Assembly (NCBI RefSeq): GCF_932526225.1
Contig: NC_064036.1
Location: forward strand, 15,431,181 to 15,495,180
DNA from: Nematostella vectensis
Lineage: Eukaryota > Cnidaria > Anthozoa > Actiniaria > Edwardsiidae
DNA length: 64,000 nt
Reading direction: 5' to 3'
Shown: piece after piece, positions 25,401 through 36,777 of the stretch
Layout: each line of letters begins with the position of its first letter
Position numbering within the stretch: the first letter of the stretch is position 1
Translations under genes and position numbers: made by a program
Notes under the pieces: model-generated
Databases searched by the model: none
What the model saw: only the letters and a program-made list of their open reading frames with translations
Told to the model about the DNA's origin: nothing

Positions 25401-28400
25401 TTTGCTTTTGAGGGTAAGGTCTATCACATCTAAAGGATCCCAAGATACCTATTGCTTTCGATGGTAAGGTCTATTACATCTAAAGGATCCCAAGATATCT
25501 ATTGCTTTTGAGGGTAAGGTCTATTACATCTAAAGGATCCCAAGATATCTATTAGTTTTGAGGGTAAGGTCTTTTACATCTAAAGGATCCCCAGATACCT
25601 ATTGCTTTTGAGGGTAAGGTCTATTACATCTAAAGGATCCCCAGATATCTATTGCTTTTGAGGGTAAGGTCTATTACATCTAAAGGATCCCAAGATATCT
25701 ATTGCTTTTGAGGGTAAGGTCTATTACATCTAAAGGATCCCCAGATACCTATTGCTTTTGATGGTAAGGTCTATTACATCTAAAGAATCCCCAGATATCT
25801 ATTGCTTTTGAGGGTAAGGTCTATTACATCTAAAGGATCCCCAGATATCTATTGCTTTTGAGGGTAAGGTCTATTACATATAAAGGATCCCCAGATATCT
25901 ATTGCTTTTGAGGCTAGGGTCTATTACATATAACGGATCCCCAGATACCTATTGCTTTTGATGGTAAGGTCTATTACATCTAAAGGATCCCCAGATATCT
26001 ATTGCTTTTGAGGGTAAGGTCTATTACATCAAAAAAAATCTCCAGATATCTATTGGTTTTAGGGTAAGGTCTAATACATCTTAAGCATCCCCAGATATTT
26101 ATTACTTTTTAGGGTGACGTCCATTACATCTAAAGGATCCTCAGATATCTATTGCTTTTAAGGCTAAGGTCTATAACATCTTAAGGATCCCCAGATATCT
26201 ATTAATTTATAGAGTAAGGTCTACTACATCTAAAGGATCCCCAGATACTGTATCTATTACTTTTGAGGTTAGGGTCTATGACATCTAAAGGATCCCCAGA
26301 TATCTATTGCTTTTGAGGGTAAGTTCTAAGCCCAGATATCTGTTGCTTTTGAGGGTAAGGTCTGAGAAGTTACTTGTTACTCAGATTCAACGACAAAAAA
26401 AAAAGACTTCTGTGTCTCAAATACCAAGTTAAATGGATTGCCACTTTGAAACCAAGTGACAAGACAAACAACCCTTAGATCTGGTTTATAAAGTGCTTAA
26501 ATTTACAGGATCTTGTCAAGTCAACTCCATCAACTCACCCCGACTCACAGCACCTAAAAGAAGCCCTCCATAAAATGGTAAGTTCTAGACAATAACATTG
26601 AGTGCGAATGTGTCATAAATTATGATATATCAGTTTTACGTCCATTGTCTATATCGAAATTCTAGAACAACATCGCTGAGTACATCAACAACCAGCTGCA
26701 GGCAGTGCAGGGACAGCGAGCGATGGCTGAACTGAGATCACGGGTCATCGGAATCAAGGTTAGATCTCAAGTAATGGACATTTCATTTTAAGGCGTTTAA
26801 TAAGACCCAATGTATAAGATCGCATCATGCTATTCTTAGCCCTCTGCACCTATTGGTCATTGTTTTTATCATCCTTTGCATGCTGAAGCCATTTACCCAT
26901 TAAGAAGATAGCACCAATGCTATTCTTAGCCCTTTGAACAACTCTGCGCCTACTGAAGATTGTCCTTATCATCTGATTTTTTCTGAAGGCATTCGAGACC
27001 CAATATATAAGTAGATAGCACCATGCCATAACTGCCCTTTGAGCAACTCTGGACCTATTATCGTTCTTATCATCTGCTTCTTTCTAAAGGCATTTGAGAC
27101 CCAATATATAAGTAGATAGCACTATACCATAACTGTCCTTTTAACAACTCTGGGCCTATTATTGTTCTTATCATCTGCTTCTTTCTAAAGGCATTTGAGA
27201 CCCAATATATAAGTAGATAGCACTATACCATAACTGCCCTTTGAACAGCTCTGGACCTATTGTTCTTATCATCTGCTTCTTTCTAAAGGCATTCGAGACC
27301 CAAGGACGAGCATTAATCAAGGAGGGGCAGGTGTCGCTAATGAGCGTTAGAAAACCCTACAAGGTAAGACAGCGAATTTCCCTAAAAGATAAATAGTTGC
27401 ACGTTGCAACTCTTACGTTTTCTAATGAAGTGTTTGTGATGCAGTGCCTTTTGTTCAACGATATTCTCGTCTTCGCGGCCAAGAACGCGACCAAGCAAGG
27501 CGAAGTGGAACTAACTTTGGAGTTGAAGACTTTGTGGGTGACGGACCTTGAGGGTAACGACCCGCAAACCAGTGAGTGTGACCTAACCCTTGATCGAGAA
27601 TCATTAATTGTACCTTGATTTGAGCACCAGAATCAGTAACTTTAACCTTGAATCCAGTGAGTGTCCTGTATCGTAACAATCAGCGCTAATTGCTCACAAA
27701 CTAGTACGAGTGATTGTTAATGTGCTGTTTTTATTGTACCTTATTTAAAACTTAGATAGAGCTACCTATAGCTTGGATCCAACGTTTGAGGGGTGGAGTG
27801 AAACGTTGGACGTCCAGACCACGACTGGAAATCAGAAAAAGCTACCTGCAGTCTCATGTATCGCTAATCTTCATCCAAATTTACCATTTAATATATTTTC
27901 ATAGCGCAGTGAAGGGACATAAGTATACAGTGTTTCATGTCTCAAAATATGAGCGACAAACGATATTGAGTCTTTAATGTCAATAGCACCTTATCGTCAC
28001 GATACGAATTTTATGACGCTAATGTAGCGCTTCTACACAGATAAAGAAGATGCAATTGAATTATACACCGCTGAGCGATCCTTCATCATGTATGCGGGCT
28101 CTCGTAACGAGAAGAAACATTGGCTGCAGAAACTGCGAACTTCTATAGCCATCCAGCTTCGTGGAGACGAGGCCACCGACAGCAGTGACATCAGTATGTG
28201 CGAATGATTAATTGAATGCTGTCAAATGGCATTCCTATCTGCACCTACTAATGATGATACAAAAATATCGTCCCAATGCCAATTTTACTTCCTTTTGCCT
28301 ATTTTCAGCCCATCGAAAAGCTGCATTTACCTACAAGGATGGCCGCATATACTGTGGGTCGTTTGTTGACGGAAAGGTAAGAAACCCGGAGCACAATCTT

Positions 28401-31400
28401 TTTAAATGCAAGAGGGATTGTGCGGTTTTTAGAGTAAGTTTTATGAAGGAACGTATCCTATTCTAGGGCAGGAAGAATACAAATCATAATGGCGGGAGGT
28501 GAATTTGTGGGATTTAAGACCCACATTTCTCTATTTAAATCCCCCATCCCAACCCCTATACTCTTACGCCAATCGGTATGTTGAGATCCCATGAATTGCC
28601 AGTTCAGTGACGCCCCAGAACAAACCAAAAAAGAACAAACCAGAAAAGAACAGACCAGAAAACCGTTGAGAGAGGACACTGCGTCCGTAGTAGGGCAGAC
28701 ATGCGAAAATTATAGTTTGTGTGTCTAGAGCCAAGATGCGAAAAGATCGATCGCTTTGCGTGGTCATAAGCCCGGTGCCAACAGCGCCAGGATAGCTGGC
28801 GACACACTAGTGAGACGCTGGCCCAGCAAGGCTGGTGCTGTTTTTTTTACCATCTAATCGAATGATTTAGCCAGTGTTTCCTTTGTCTTGTTGTCAGTCT
28901 AGCAAGACTTCACCAGATTTTTGCGCTGTTTGCTCGGGGCTTTATGCCCAGAGAATCTTTATGACCGAGAGAGAATCTTTGAGCATCCAAGGTACCGAGG
29001 GTGCGGCCCTCAATACCAACTCTCAATTTAGTATAAGACTGTATCATTTTTTGTCATTTCATTCTTTGGTACCCGTTCTTGTAGTGAAGTGTTCTATCGT
29101 TTTTCGTCATTTCAGTCTATGGCACCCCCTTGTAGTGAAGTACTGTATCATTTTTTGTCATTTCATTCTTTGGTACCCCTTCTTGAAGTGAAGTATTTTA
29201 TCGTTTTTCGTCAGTTCAGTCTCTGTTACCCCCTTGTAGTGAAGTACTGTGTCATTTTTCGTCATTTCAGCGTCATGGCCACGGTGTACTTGCATGGCAG
29301 AACAGGACAAGATACGAAGGGCACTTTGAGGATAACGAACGCAATGGTATCGGCGTACTGACATACAACACAGGGGAGAAATATGACGGAGAATGGCTAG
29401 ACGACAAACAGTGTAAGTCAACATGCTTCACCGGCGCGACTTGCTCCATTGATACTAGTACTAGTCGGAGCCCCATATTAGCGGAATTCCCTCGACGTCC
29501 TCGATGACGTCATCAGACTAAAAAAAATAATTCCTGTCATGACAGAAACATCGTCGGGCAATCAAACTTGGAAGGTATCATGTGGGTGTTAAGAGATGTA
29601 GAACAGAATGGACATGTGATGTGTGATGTCATCGATGACGTCATAGAAAGTTTCATAACAAAGGCATAGAAACATCGTCAATCCAAACTTAGAAGATGTC
29701 AATTAGCTTCCGTTGAATAAAAAATAAGCAAAGTTGTGGTTTGGAGCGCCGCTTTTAGGAATTGCCCTCAACTATGTGTTGTCAACATCCAAATATCGTT
29801 CGGCCATCCTATTATCGAAAGACAGGGCGCAAAATGTTAGTTTATTTATTGTTTTTCATAGGCGGTATCGGCACATTGAAATACCCTAATGGAGATTACT
29901 ATCACGGCGAGTGGCGTGAAGGGGAAATGCATGGCAAGGTAGTGTGAGTTATCAAAAATCAAGACACATCTTCATGCAATTCTTTATATGTATTTTCGCA
30001 ATAGAGTGGTTTTCAAAATCCCGCGAAATACTATTTAGTTTAATTAGTACTAACACACTGTAATGTCATTGTTCTCTTTGTTCTGGCTTGGCTATTACAC
30101 TTACAATTGTTGCACAGGATTGTGAAAACCATTCTAGACGAAGTGAAGCTTGTTTGAAGACCAAAATGGAGGAAAAAAAACAATGAATTGTATCCCTAGG
30201 AAGCTTCTTTTGATGCTCTTTGATCGGGTTTTTACCTCTAGGGTGTGATCGTGTTCAATAATAAAGATTCTCTGGAGGGCGTGTTTGTCAAAGGGGACAT
30301 TCAAAGCGAGGGTACACTCAAATGCACTAACGGATTGACTTATGTGGGAACCTGGCATAAGAGCAAGGTGAGCTTTATTGTGTGGACAACCGTGCCGCTA
30401 GAATGGGTTAGAGAAATTACTATGAGCCATATTAGGAGTCCTACTGTAGTGTGTCTCTCTTATGTCTTAATTTATGTGGGAACCTGGCATGTGGTGAATT
30501 AATTAGAACTTACCATTTTTCAGCATAGTGTGCGTTGGACACTATGAGCGTATAAAGTAGTTTGGCTGTCATGATATGTATGGAACGGGGATTTGTGTAG
30601 AGTTGAATGAAAAGTCTAAAACTCAGTAAGAAAAGAAAGATGCTAAGGGTCCGGATAATAATATATAATCAAGCTTTTATTTGCCGAAAACAACAAAGGT
30701 TTATCGCTTTCTCTAAAACAAATTGAAGGATAACGCAATGTTGTTGAAGCAAAGGTATAAAATGGAGTATGCGGACAAAAGAAATTTACATGGTCAGTTT
30801 AGACTTACCACTATGATCCCCATCATGCCTTAGTATAAGTTTTCTCCGCAAATTTAAAGAAAAAACATCGGCTTTTTTGAAAATATATTGGAAAGTTCAT
30901 AAAATACTGGTCTGTTCATATGTTAAATAACTTTAAATTGGTTACCGATGAATAAAATAAAACAGAAGCCATCAAATACGGATGATCAAATATCATACTC
31001 CGAAAACATGAAATGAAATCGGACGAGATTTGAGACTACTAGACGTCAATTTTATAACCAGTGAATTGAGAAAAATGCTATAAAAAATTACTAACGAGCA
31101 TCCTTAAGTTTAGTTAAGTTTGGTAGTGACGATATCTCTGTTTTATAGAAACACGGAAAGGGAAGGCTAGTCATGGCTAATGGTGACACATACAAGTGAG
31201 TCTCTTTTTCCGACACGGTGTTCTAAATGTAACAATAGTTATTTGTAAGCATGGAGGACATCCCTATGACTTGTTTTACATTACCATTCAGTTATTGATA
31301 AAATGTCTTTGGTACCGGGTTCTCCACCATATGTGTGTTGTTTCGTGTTCTACTGACATATTGTTTTGTTTAGTGGTTCTACTGACATATTGTTTTGTTT

Positions 31401-34400
31401 AGTGGTAACTTCGTTAACGACCAGATGTGTGATGTTGCGTGTTCTACTGACATATTGTTTTGTTTAGTGGTAACTTCGTTAACGAGCGGATGTGTGTTGT
31501 TGCGTGTTCTACTGACATATTGTTTTGTTTAGTGGTAACTTCGTTAACGACCGGATGTGTGGCGAAGGGGAGATGTTGTACGCCAAGAATGGAGCGCTGT
31601 ACAAGGGGCAGTGGGAGAACAGTCAGGTGAGGTGACAAATACTGGCACTATGGCTTGTGTCACATTGCCAATATATCCTTTCAATACGTCCATCCTTTTA
31701 GCCCTTATATCCTATCAATGCGCCTATCTTTTTAGCCATTATATCCTATTAAAACGTCAATCTTTTTAGCCCTTATATCCTAGCAATACGCCTATGCTTT
31801 TAGCCCTACTCAGCCACCCAGCGAATATAACAAATGAATCACTGTGTTCACATATATTTTAACAAACGCACGAGTAACCAAAGATTTTTTACCAGCGTAT
31901 CCGGTAGCACTCGAGGTTACCTGGGCTAAGCTAGTCTACTTTAAAAAGACTTGGGTAAGCCAGCGTACTTAACCGGCAGCACTCGAGGTTACCTGTGCTA
32001 AACTGGTCTACTTTAAAAAGACTCGGGTAAGCCAGCGTACGTACCCGGTCGCACTCGAGGTTACCTGGCCTAAGCAAGTCTACTTTAAAAAGACTCGGGT
32101 AAGCTAGCGTACGTACCCGGCAGCACTCGAGGTTACCTGGCCTAAACTAGTCTACTACGAGGGCTGCGCAGGAGACTATAGGGGTAACAGGCGTGGTGCA
32201 AAAATATTGATAATTAATGCATACATATTCGCCTCCCTGTCAGCTAGAAATGCCATCTAGCATTCGCCGTTTTGGTGGCTAATAATGACTGTTATCGCTC
32301 TTGTAGCGACATGGGGTGGGAACGTACGAAGCTCCGGACGGCACGATGTACGAGGGCGAGTGGAGTGCGGATCACATCCAAGGGCGTGGCCGGATGATCT
32401 ACCCCAACAAGGACTCCTACGACGGCAGCTGGTTCCGTAACATGGTAAAATGGCGTCCAGATTTCAATTCACACTTGAGCGCTTCTTCAAGGTCTTAGCT
32501 AGGAGTACGCGTAAGGGGAGCCTGTGTCTCCTGAGACTATGATTATTTCTTATCTTACAAAGCACAGGCTTTCTTTGATCTTGCTCCTTTGCTTTTAAGC
32601 GTTTTGGCAAGGGAATCTATTGCTTTCACGAGGGCATCTACGAGGGCCAGTTTGAGTACGATCTGAGGCATGGGCATGGCCTCATGAGGTATAACGACGG
32701 CTCCGAGTACGACGGCGAATGGCAAAATGACCAGGTAAAGAGCCTCGTATAGAAAGAGGGAAAGGGTAGAGGAGGGGAGACGGTCTGAGAGCGTAGAATG
32801 AGAAATGGAAAGGTAAGTTGCTTAACGGGTTCGAGATTTTATAGGCGGGAGGGAGAACTGAAACGGTGAGAGCGACAATTGTTTGTGCGACGTTAGTTAA
32901 AAGGCGAAATGTGAGCTAGAGGGGCGTGTGGTAATGGATTTTTATCAGAGGAATGATAGAGAAGTAGGGGGAAGTGGCAACTTTTAAGCCAGTTGTTAAC
33001 GGCCAGAAAACAAAAACAAAAACATTTTTTGTGCTTATTGTGTTAAATACTGTATCTTTCAGCGTCATGGACAGGGCAAGATCATATACGCGAATCAGAC
33101 GACCTATGTCGGTAAGATTCTTGAGGTGTACAATTCATGATTGTTATCGTGTTTGTGAAAGCCTTCGTACAAAGATTGTGTGATAAGTTCTGTTATATGT
33201 TGTTTACCCTATAAACGGTAGTCCCTCTATAAAGCGGCCACCCTCGGAATCGAGACACAAGTGGTCGCTTGAAGGAGGCTGGCCACTTGCTAGAGGTATC
33301 TAAATACAGCAATTAATTTTAGTGACCGCTGAGTGGAGGTTGGCCCCTGAATAGACCGTTTTTATTATGTTGCGCGCTTATCCAAAATGCCAAAGACTGG
33401 CAGGCCACAGCTGATCCAAAATGCGAGCTAAGGGGTATTTGGCTGTAGCGCCTGGATGCGCGTGCAACATCGTGAAAACAGTCTATAGGTGTTTGGTAAA
33501 TAGAGCTACTACTGTAAAGATGTCATTTATATTATTCAGTTTCTTGAGTTTGTTGTTTAAATTGTTTGTTGGCAGGCTCCTGGTTCCATAACCTGCGCCA
33601 TGGGAAGGGCAGCATGGATTACCTTGGAGGGGCCACCTACGACGGGCCTTGGGAGCTAGATAGAGTACGTACAATAAATACTCATAAACAATGGAACTTT
33701 CCCAAATACAGTACTTAACCACTTAAAAAACGCGGAATTTAAGAACCTGTTAGCCTAAAATTTGAAACAGGTTTTATTTAAAAAAGCCTTTAATATCTCC
33801 AGCAATGTTGAAAATCATGATTCTTAGAATAAAAAACAGCTGATCAGATTTTTGATATATTTTAAGGGATCTTGACCACATTTGTACGAAGGCCAAGCCG
33901 GTATTGACATTTTATCAATCTAGATACCGCACTTCTACCAGCCATTAGTTAACTTTTCTTTAAATTTAAGAACCTTAGTAGCCTAAAATTTAAAATAGTA
34001 TCTGTTAAATAAGTGCCTTTTAGGCTAGCCTAGAAGTTATTTCTGCATAACAATCACGAACGGTTGAAAAGATTTCAGCTTTCTAAGCCTCTTTTCAGTT
34101 TTTCGGTCTATCATTCATCTACGGTTCTAAATTATAAAAGCATTACTACTTTCAGCTTCTCAGCTTCAACATCCTACATGCTTTATACACCAGTGCCGCA
34201 GGGCCCCAAAGGAACCGGGACATTTTTCTGCTTTTAAAATTATAAGGAAATGACCAGTTGGAGCTTGGCTATACCCTCTTCCCTAGCTATATTTCGAGGC
34301 CCGCTACCGTCCTGTACAATAATTCTCATTTCTGTTTCTGCTTGTCACAGGAGCACGGTCCGGATGGCATCTATACGGATGTGAACATACGATACGCATA

Positions 34401-36395
34401 CAGGGGTGAGTAGGCGTGTCGTACCCGGCCTCTCAGGATCTAACTTTGTCCTGTTATTCCTGGATGTGAACATACGATACGCATACAGGGGTGAGTAGGC
34501 GTGTCGTACCCGGCCTCTCAGGATCTAACTTTGTCCTGTTATTCCTGGATGTGAACATACGATACGCATACAGGGGTGAGTAGGCGTGTCGTACCCGGCC
34601 TCTCAGGATCAAACTTTGTCCTGTTATTCCTTCATTCACTATTCTTATTTTTGTTGTTATGACCCTTATCATAACCATCGCGACTGCGAAGAGGTATGGC
34701 CTTTTTTTACCTCTTTTTCAGATAATGTGCCCTCCATGTGTCGTACCATGACTGAATCCTGGTCACTGAATACCATGTGAATGTTTACATTATCATAAAC
34801 AAAAATATCACAACTTTCGAAGCTGGATTTGTTTTAATTTACGCTTACTTGCTTATTCATTTGATATTCATGAAGCGCTGCTGGTTATGATGCAATCCAG
34901 ATAGTATAGATCTCAATATGATGCAATCCAGTTATAATATTGGCGAATAGGTGATCTTAAATGATGTGAGATCAGTCCCCGCTTCCCATGTTGCCCCGCG
35001 ACTCCTTACCGTTATTGTTGTCGTGTGTAGGAGACTGGGCCGGTGGTCGTAAGGAGGGTCGTGGCGTAGAGACAACAGCACATGGAGCGTACGAGGGGGA
35101 GTTCAAGGCGAACATGGTAAGCTACAACGCACACTTCGTACTTATAACTTATGTCCTGTCAAGTGTTCGTTGTGAGGGCCTATAACCTACAGCTGCAATG
35201 TGTACGTTTTTAGTAATAGACGCGTTGTCCAATTTCTTTCCAAAATTCTTTAAAAGAAGCCAAGAACGCCGCCATTTTACGCTCCATCACAATAACGACC
35301 CATTTAAAGAATCCATTTCCATCGGCTTATTCAAACAAGTGACTGAGATTCTTTCCAAAAAAATATATTCAACTTCAGTTATGGGTGGTTATTTTGAAGT
35401 TTTCTCGCAAATAAACCGATTTATTTTCAACTGTAAACAATAATAAAGGAGTGGTTGATTGACATTCTTTAAATGAGTAATAAGATATCGAAGGAAGGTT
35501 GTAGTAAAATGAAGAAGCCACCGGATTTTGAAAACCCAGTCCTTTCTCTTTCCTTAGCGGCACGGCCTGGGCCGAGAGACACTAAAATGTGGCACAGTCT
35601 ACGAAGGACGGTGGAAAGAGGACCGGAAGTGTGGTGAAGGCACACGTCAAATACTCAACGGCGCACCGGAAGTACAGGTGACTGTTACTTGATGATCCGA
35701 AAAGATGCTCAGTTTGAAGACTCTATAGATATCTTTTCTTTGGAAAAAAAGCCTGCATAGTTCTTAAAAATGCGTTTCGTTTCTGTGGTATTTTGCCTAG
35801 TATCTACCCTTAAGAGTGGACTTTTGGGTCTTTTGGCGGGGGGGCGGGGGGTAATCCGTGCACTCCCCTAGTTACGGGCCTGCAAACTCGGTATTGACAC
35901 TATGAAACAGTGAAACATAATGGAAAATAAAGTTCTTTAGTGCTTGCTGTGCCAGTCGTATTAACCCGAACGTCCAAAGGTCTAGCTTAGATGCCGTTCT
36001 TTTCATCAGCTGTTCCAAATGTGAATGGACTTTGCTCTTTTGCGTGCATTTGCATTTGAAATGGTAGATGAAATGAGCGCGTTTTTTTTCGTTATCATTC
36101 TGGAATGGGAATGTTTGGTAGAGAATGTTCAGAATGGAATTCGAGTCATTCTGCTACAGGTAGCAGAAAGGGTGGAATGGCCTTCATTCCATTCCGGAAT
36201 GGGAACGAGGGATTAACGAACGCTCGCTTTTTTCTATTCTAATCATTCTCATTTTGAAATCAGGAATTAAAAACCGCGCTCTTAAGTATGACAAAAATGT
36301 GTTTGTTTTAATTGTTCCAGCACTGGAAGGATGGCCACCTAGTAGAGAATGATGAAACAGTCGCCCCAGACCTCCCACTGTTGCAGCGGAGATGA
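16442..36395 (+). CDS. RhoGEF (DH-PH) protein with C-terminal MORN repeat array
   Basis: Twenty-seven exons with consistent phases, total 1,799 aa: 16442-17683, 19949-21626, 22193-22338, 23291-23431, 23983-24053, 24407-24503, 24566-24673, 25115-25213, 26509-26577, 26666-26758, 27289-27363, 27445-27571, 28041-28193, 28309-28376, 29271-29412, 29862-29938, 30242-30367, 31149-31195, 31533-31626, 32307-32444, 32600-32734, 33063-33111, 33576-33664, 34351-34405, 35031-35116, 35558-35677, 36321-36395. Residues 1-~1020 are acidic, Ser/Asn-rich and probably disordered, with a basic patch near 31-41. DH domain ~1037-1245 (QQALELYTTERTYVRGLETI; QRIPRYLLLLRDLVK). PH domain ~1249-1365, ending in the helix KKHWLQKL. 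About 17 MORN repeats of ~23 aa (YxGxW...HGxG) fill 1373-1790. DH-PH modules load GTP on Rho GTPases; MORN repeats often bind membranes or form scaffolds. No RCC1 or VPS9 domain is seen, so it is not a plain ALS2 orthologue. The join of exons 1 and 2 rests on phase and composition only; AAG|GTC at 17713 is an alternative donor. Confidence 0.88.
22089..22154. mobile_element. 66 bp perfect hairpin with 9 bp target duplication
   Basis: Perfect 24 bp inverted repeats (22089-22112 and 22131-22154; ends TAGTCTCCTTTGCAGCC) enclose an 18 b loop. The direct repeat GTGAAAACC flanks it at 22080-22088 and 22155-22163. It sits 38 bases before the acceptor of RhoGEF-MORN exon 3, in the branch-point region. 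Confidence 0.85.
22280..22765. repeat. degenerate tandem array starting at the exon 3 donor
   Basis: The end of exon 3 and its donor (GAGTGGTTC ... GAGCTTACG|GTATGCTACTAC) recur downstream as GAGTGGTTCACAAGAGAG with CACGGTATACTACTA, GAGTGGTTTACAAGG with CACGGTATACTACTA, and GAGTGGTTTACTGGGAG with CACGGCATAATACTA. There are four diverged copies, with a transposon inserted between copies 2 and 3. Confidence 0.75.
22413..22647. mobile_element. 235 bp TA-flanked MITE (Tc1/mariner-like)
   Basis: Inverted ends CACCTATTTCACAAAAGG and CCTTTCTTGAAATAGGTG continue inward through TTGTCAGTGC / GCACTGACAA. TA dinucleotides flank it at 22411-22412 and 22648-22649. Removing it restores a repeat unit of the surrounding array, which confirms the insertion. 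Confidence 0.8.
22865..23155. repeat. dispersed-repeat fragments in intron 3 of the RhoGEF-MORN gene
   Basis: Words such as GACGCCTATTC, GAGGAAGGCGCTTATTT, GAGACGCTTATTCGAGGAAGG and GGGGCGCTTATTTAG recur in both halves of this interval. That looks like a diverged dispersed repeat; no ends could be fixed. Confidence 0.35.
25186..26365. repeat. 50 bp minisatellite containing the exon 8 end and donor
   Basis: About 23 copies with a 50 bp period. Each has the last ~28 bases of DH-domain exon 8 (CCCCAGATATCTATTGCTTT, then TGAGG), the donor GTAAGGTCTATTACATC, and a TAAAGGATC linker. The first copy supplies the real exon end at 25213. The 3' copies are more diverged (from about 26030). Confidence 0.97.
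26789..27311. repeat. ~100 bp tandem repeats ending at the exon 11 acceptor
   Basis: The unit holds TCATCTGCTTCTTTCTAAAG (acceptor) followed by GCATTCGAGACCCAA (start of exon 11). Acceptor-like copies start exon-like sequence at 26989, 27090, 27191 and the authentic 27289. One or two strongly decayed copies lie further upstream (GCGTTTAATAAGACCCAA near 26793). Confidence 0.9.
29041..29272. repeat. ~51 bp tandem repeats ending at the exon 15 acceptor
   Basis: Four and a half copies of a unit containing TATCGTTTTTCGTCATTTCAG-like polypyrimidine/acceptor sequence followed by TCTATGGCACCCCCTTG and TAGTGAAGTACTG. The last half copy is the real acceptor GTCATTTCAG before exon 15 at 29271. Two unit subtypes alternate (CATTCTTTGG and CAGTCTATGG). 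Confidence 0.9.
31343..31560. repeat. 65 bp tandem repeats containing the exon 19 acceptor and exon start
   Basis: ACTGACATATTGTTTTGTTTAG occurs four times, with AG ending at 31373, 31402, 31467 and 31532. The last three are followed by the first ~25 exon bases (TGGTAACTTCGTTAACGA). Spacing between the last three is exactly 65 bp. Only the final one leads into the MORN reading frame. Confidence 0.95.
31672..32160. repeat. two short tandem arrays in RhoGEF-MORN intron 19
   Basis: First array (about 31672-31805): four copies, ~34 bp, of TTATATCCTATCAATGCGCC with CTTTTTAGCC. Second (about 31890-32155): roughly four copies, ~72 bp, of GCACTCGAGGTTACCTGG, TAGTCTACTTTAAAAAGACT and GGGTAAGCCAGCGTACGTA. 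Neither touches an exon. Confidence 0.85.
34378..34630. repeat. 85 bp tandem triplication of the exon 24 end and donor
   Basis: Three copies, starting at 34378, 34463 and 34548, of GATGTGAACATACGATACGC, ATACAGGG, then the donor GTGAGTAGGCGTGTCGTACC and ~40 more intron bases. Copies are almost identical, so the event is recent. The first copy is the real exon end (34405). Confidence 0.96.
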
Positions 36396-36728
36396 GACAT
36401 AGCGGGAGATTGACTTTTTCAATGTTTAAATTTTATAAATCCATTTCGACCATCTGTCTACGAACGTGTATATTAATTTTTAATGAATTCTTACAACAAA
36501 TATATGGATATGATATAATATGGAATATAAAATGTATATAAATAGATGTGAATCAATAAATCGCACCACACGGAATAAAACGAACATGTTTTATTTGGGC
36601 AAAGTGACAGTAAACACAAACCCACAAGCACATACGCAAGACATCCATGACATCAGCGTAATTCGTAAGCAAGTAATACATCGCATAACAGAGTCAAAGA
36701 AAAACATAGTACATGCAGCACGCTAAAT

Positions 36729-36777
<49 letters not shown>

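Noticed and set aside
23291-36395. ALS2/alsin orthologue
   Set aside because: It has DH-PH and MORN, but there is no RCC1 N-terminus and no VPS9 domain before the stop.
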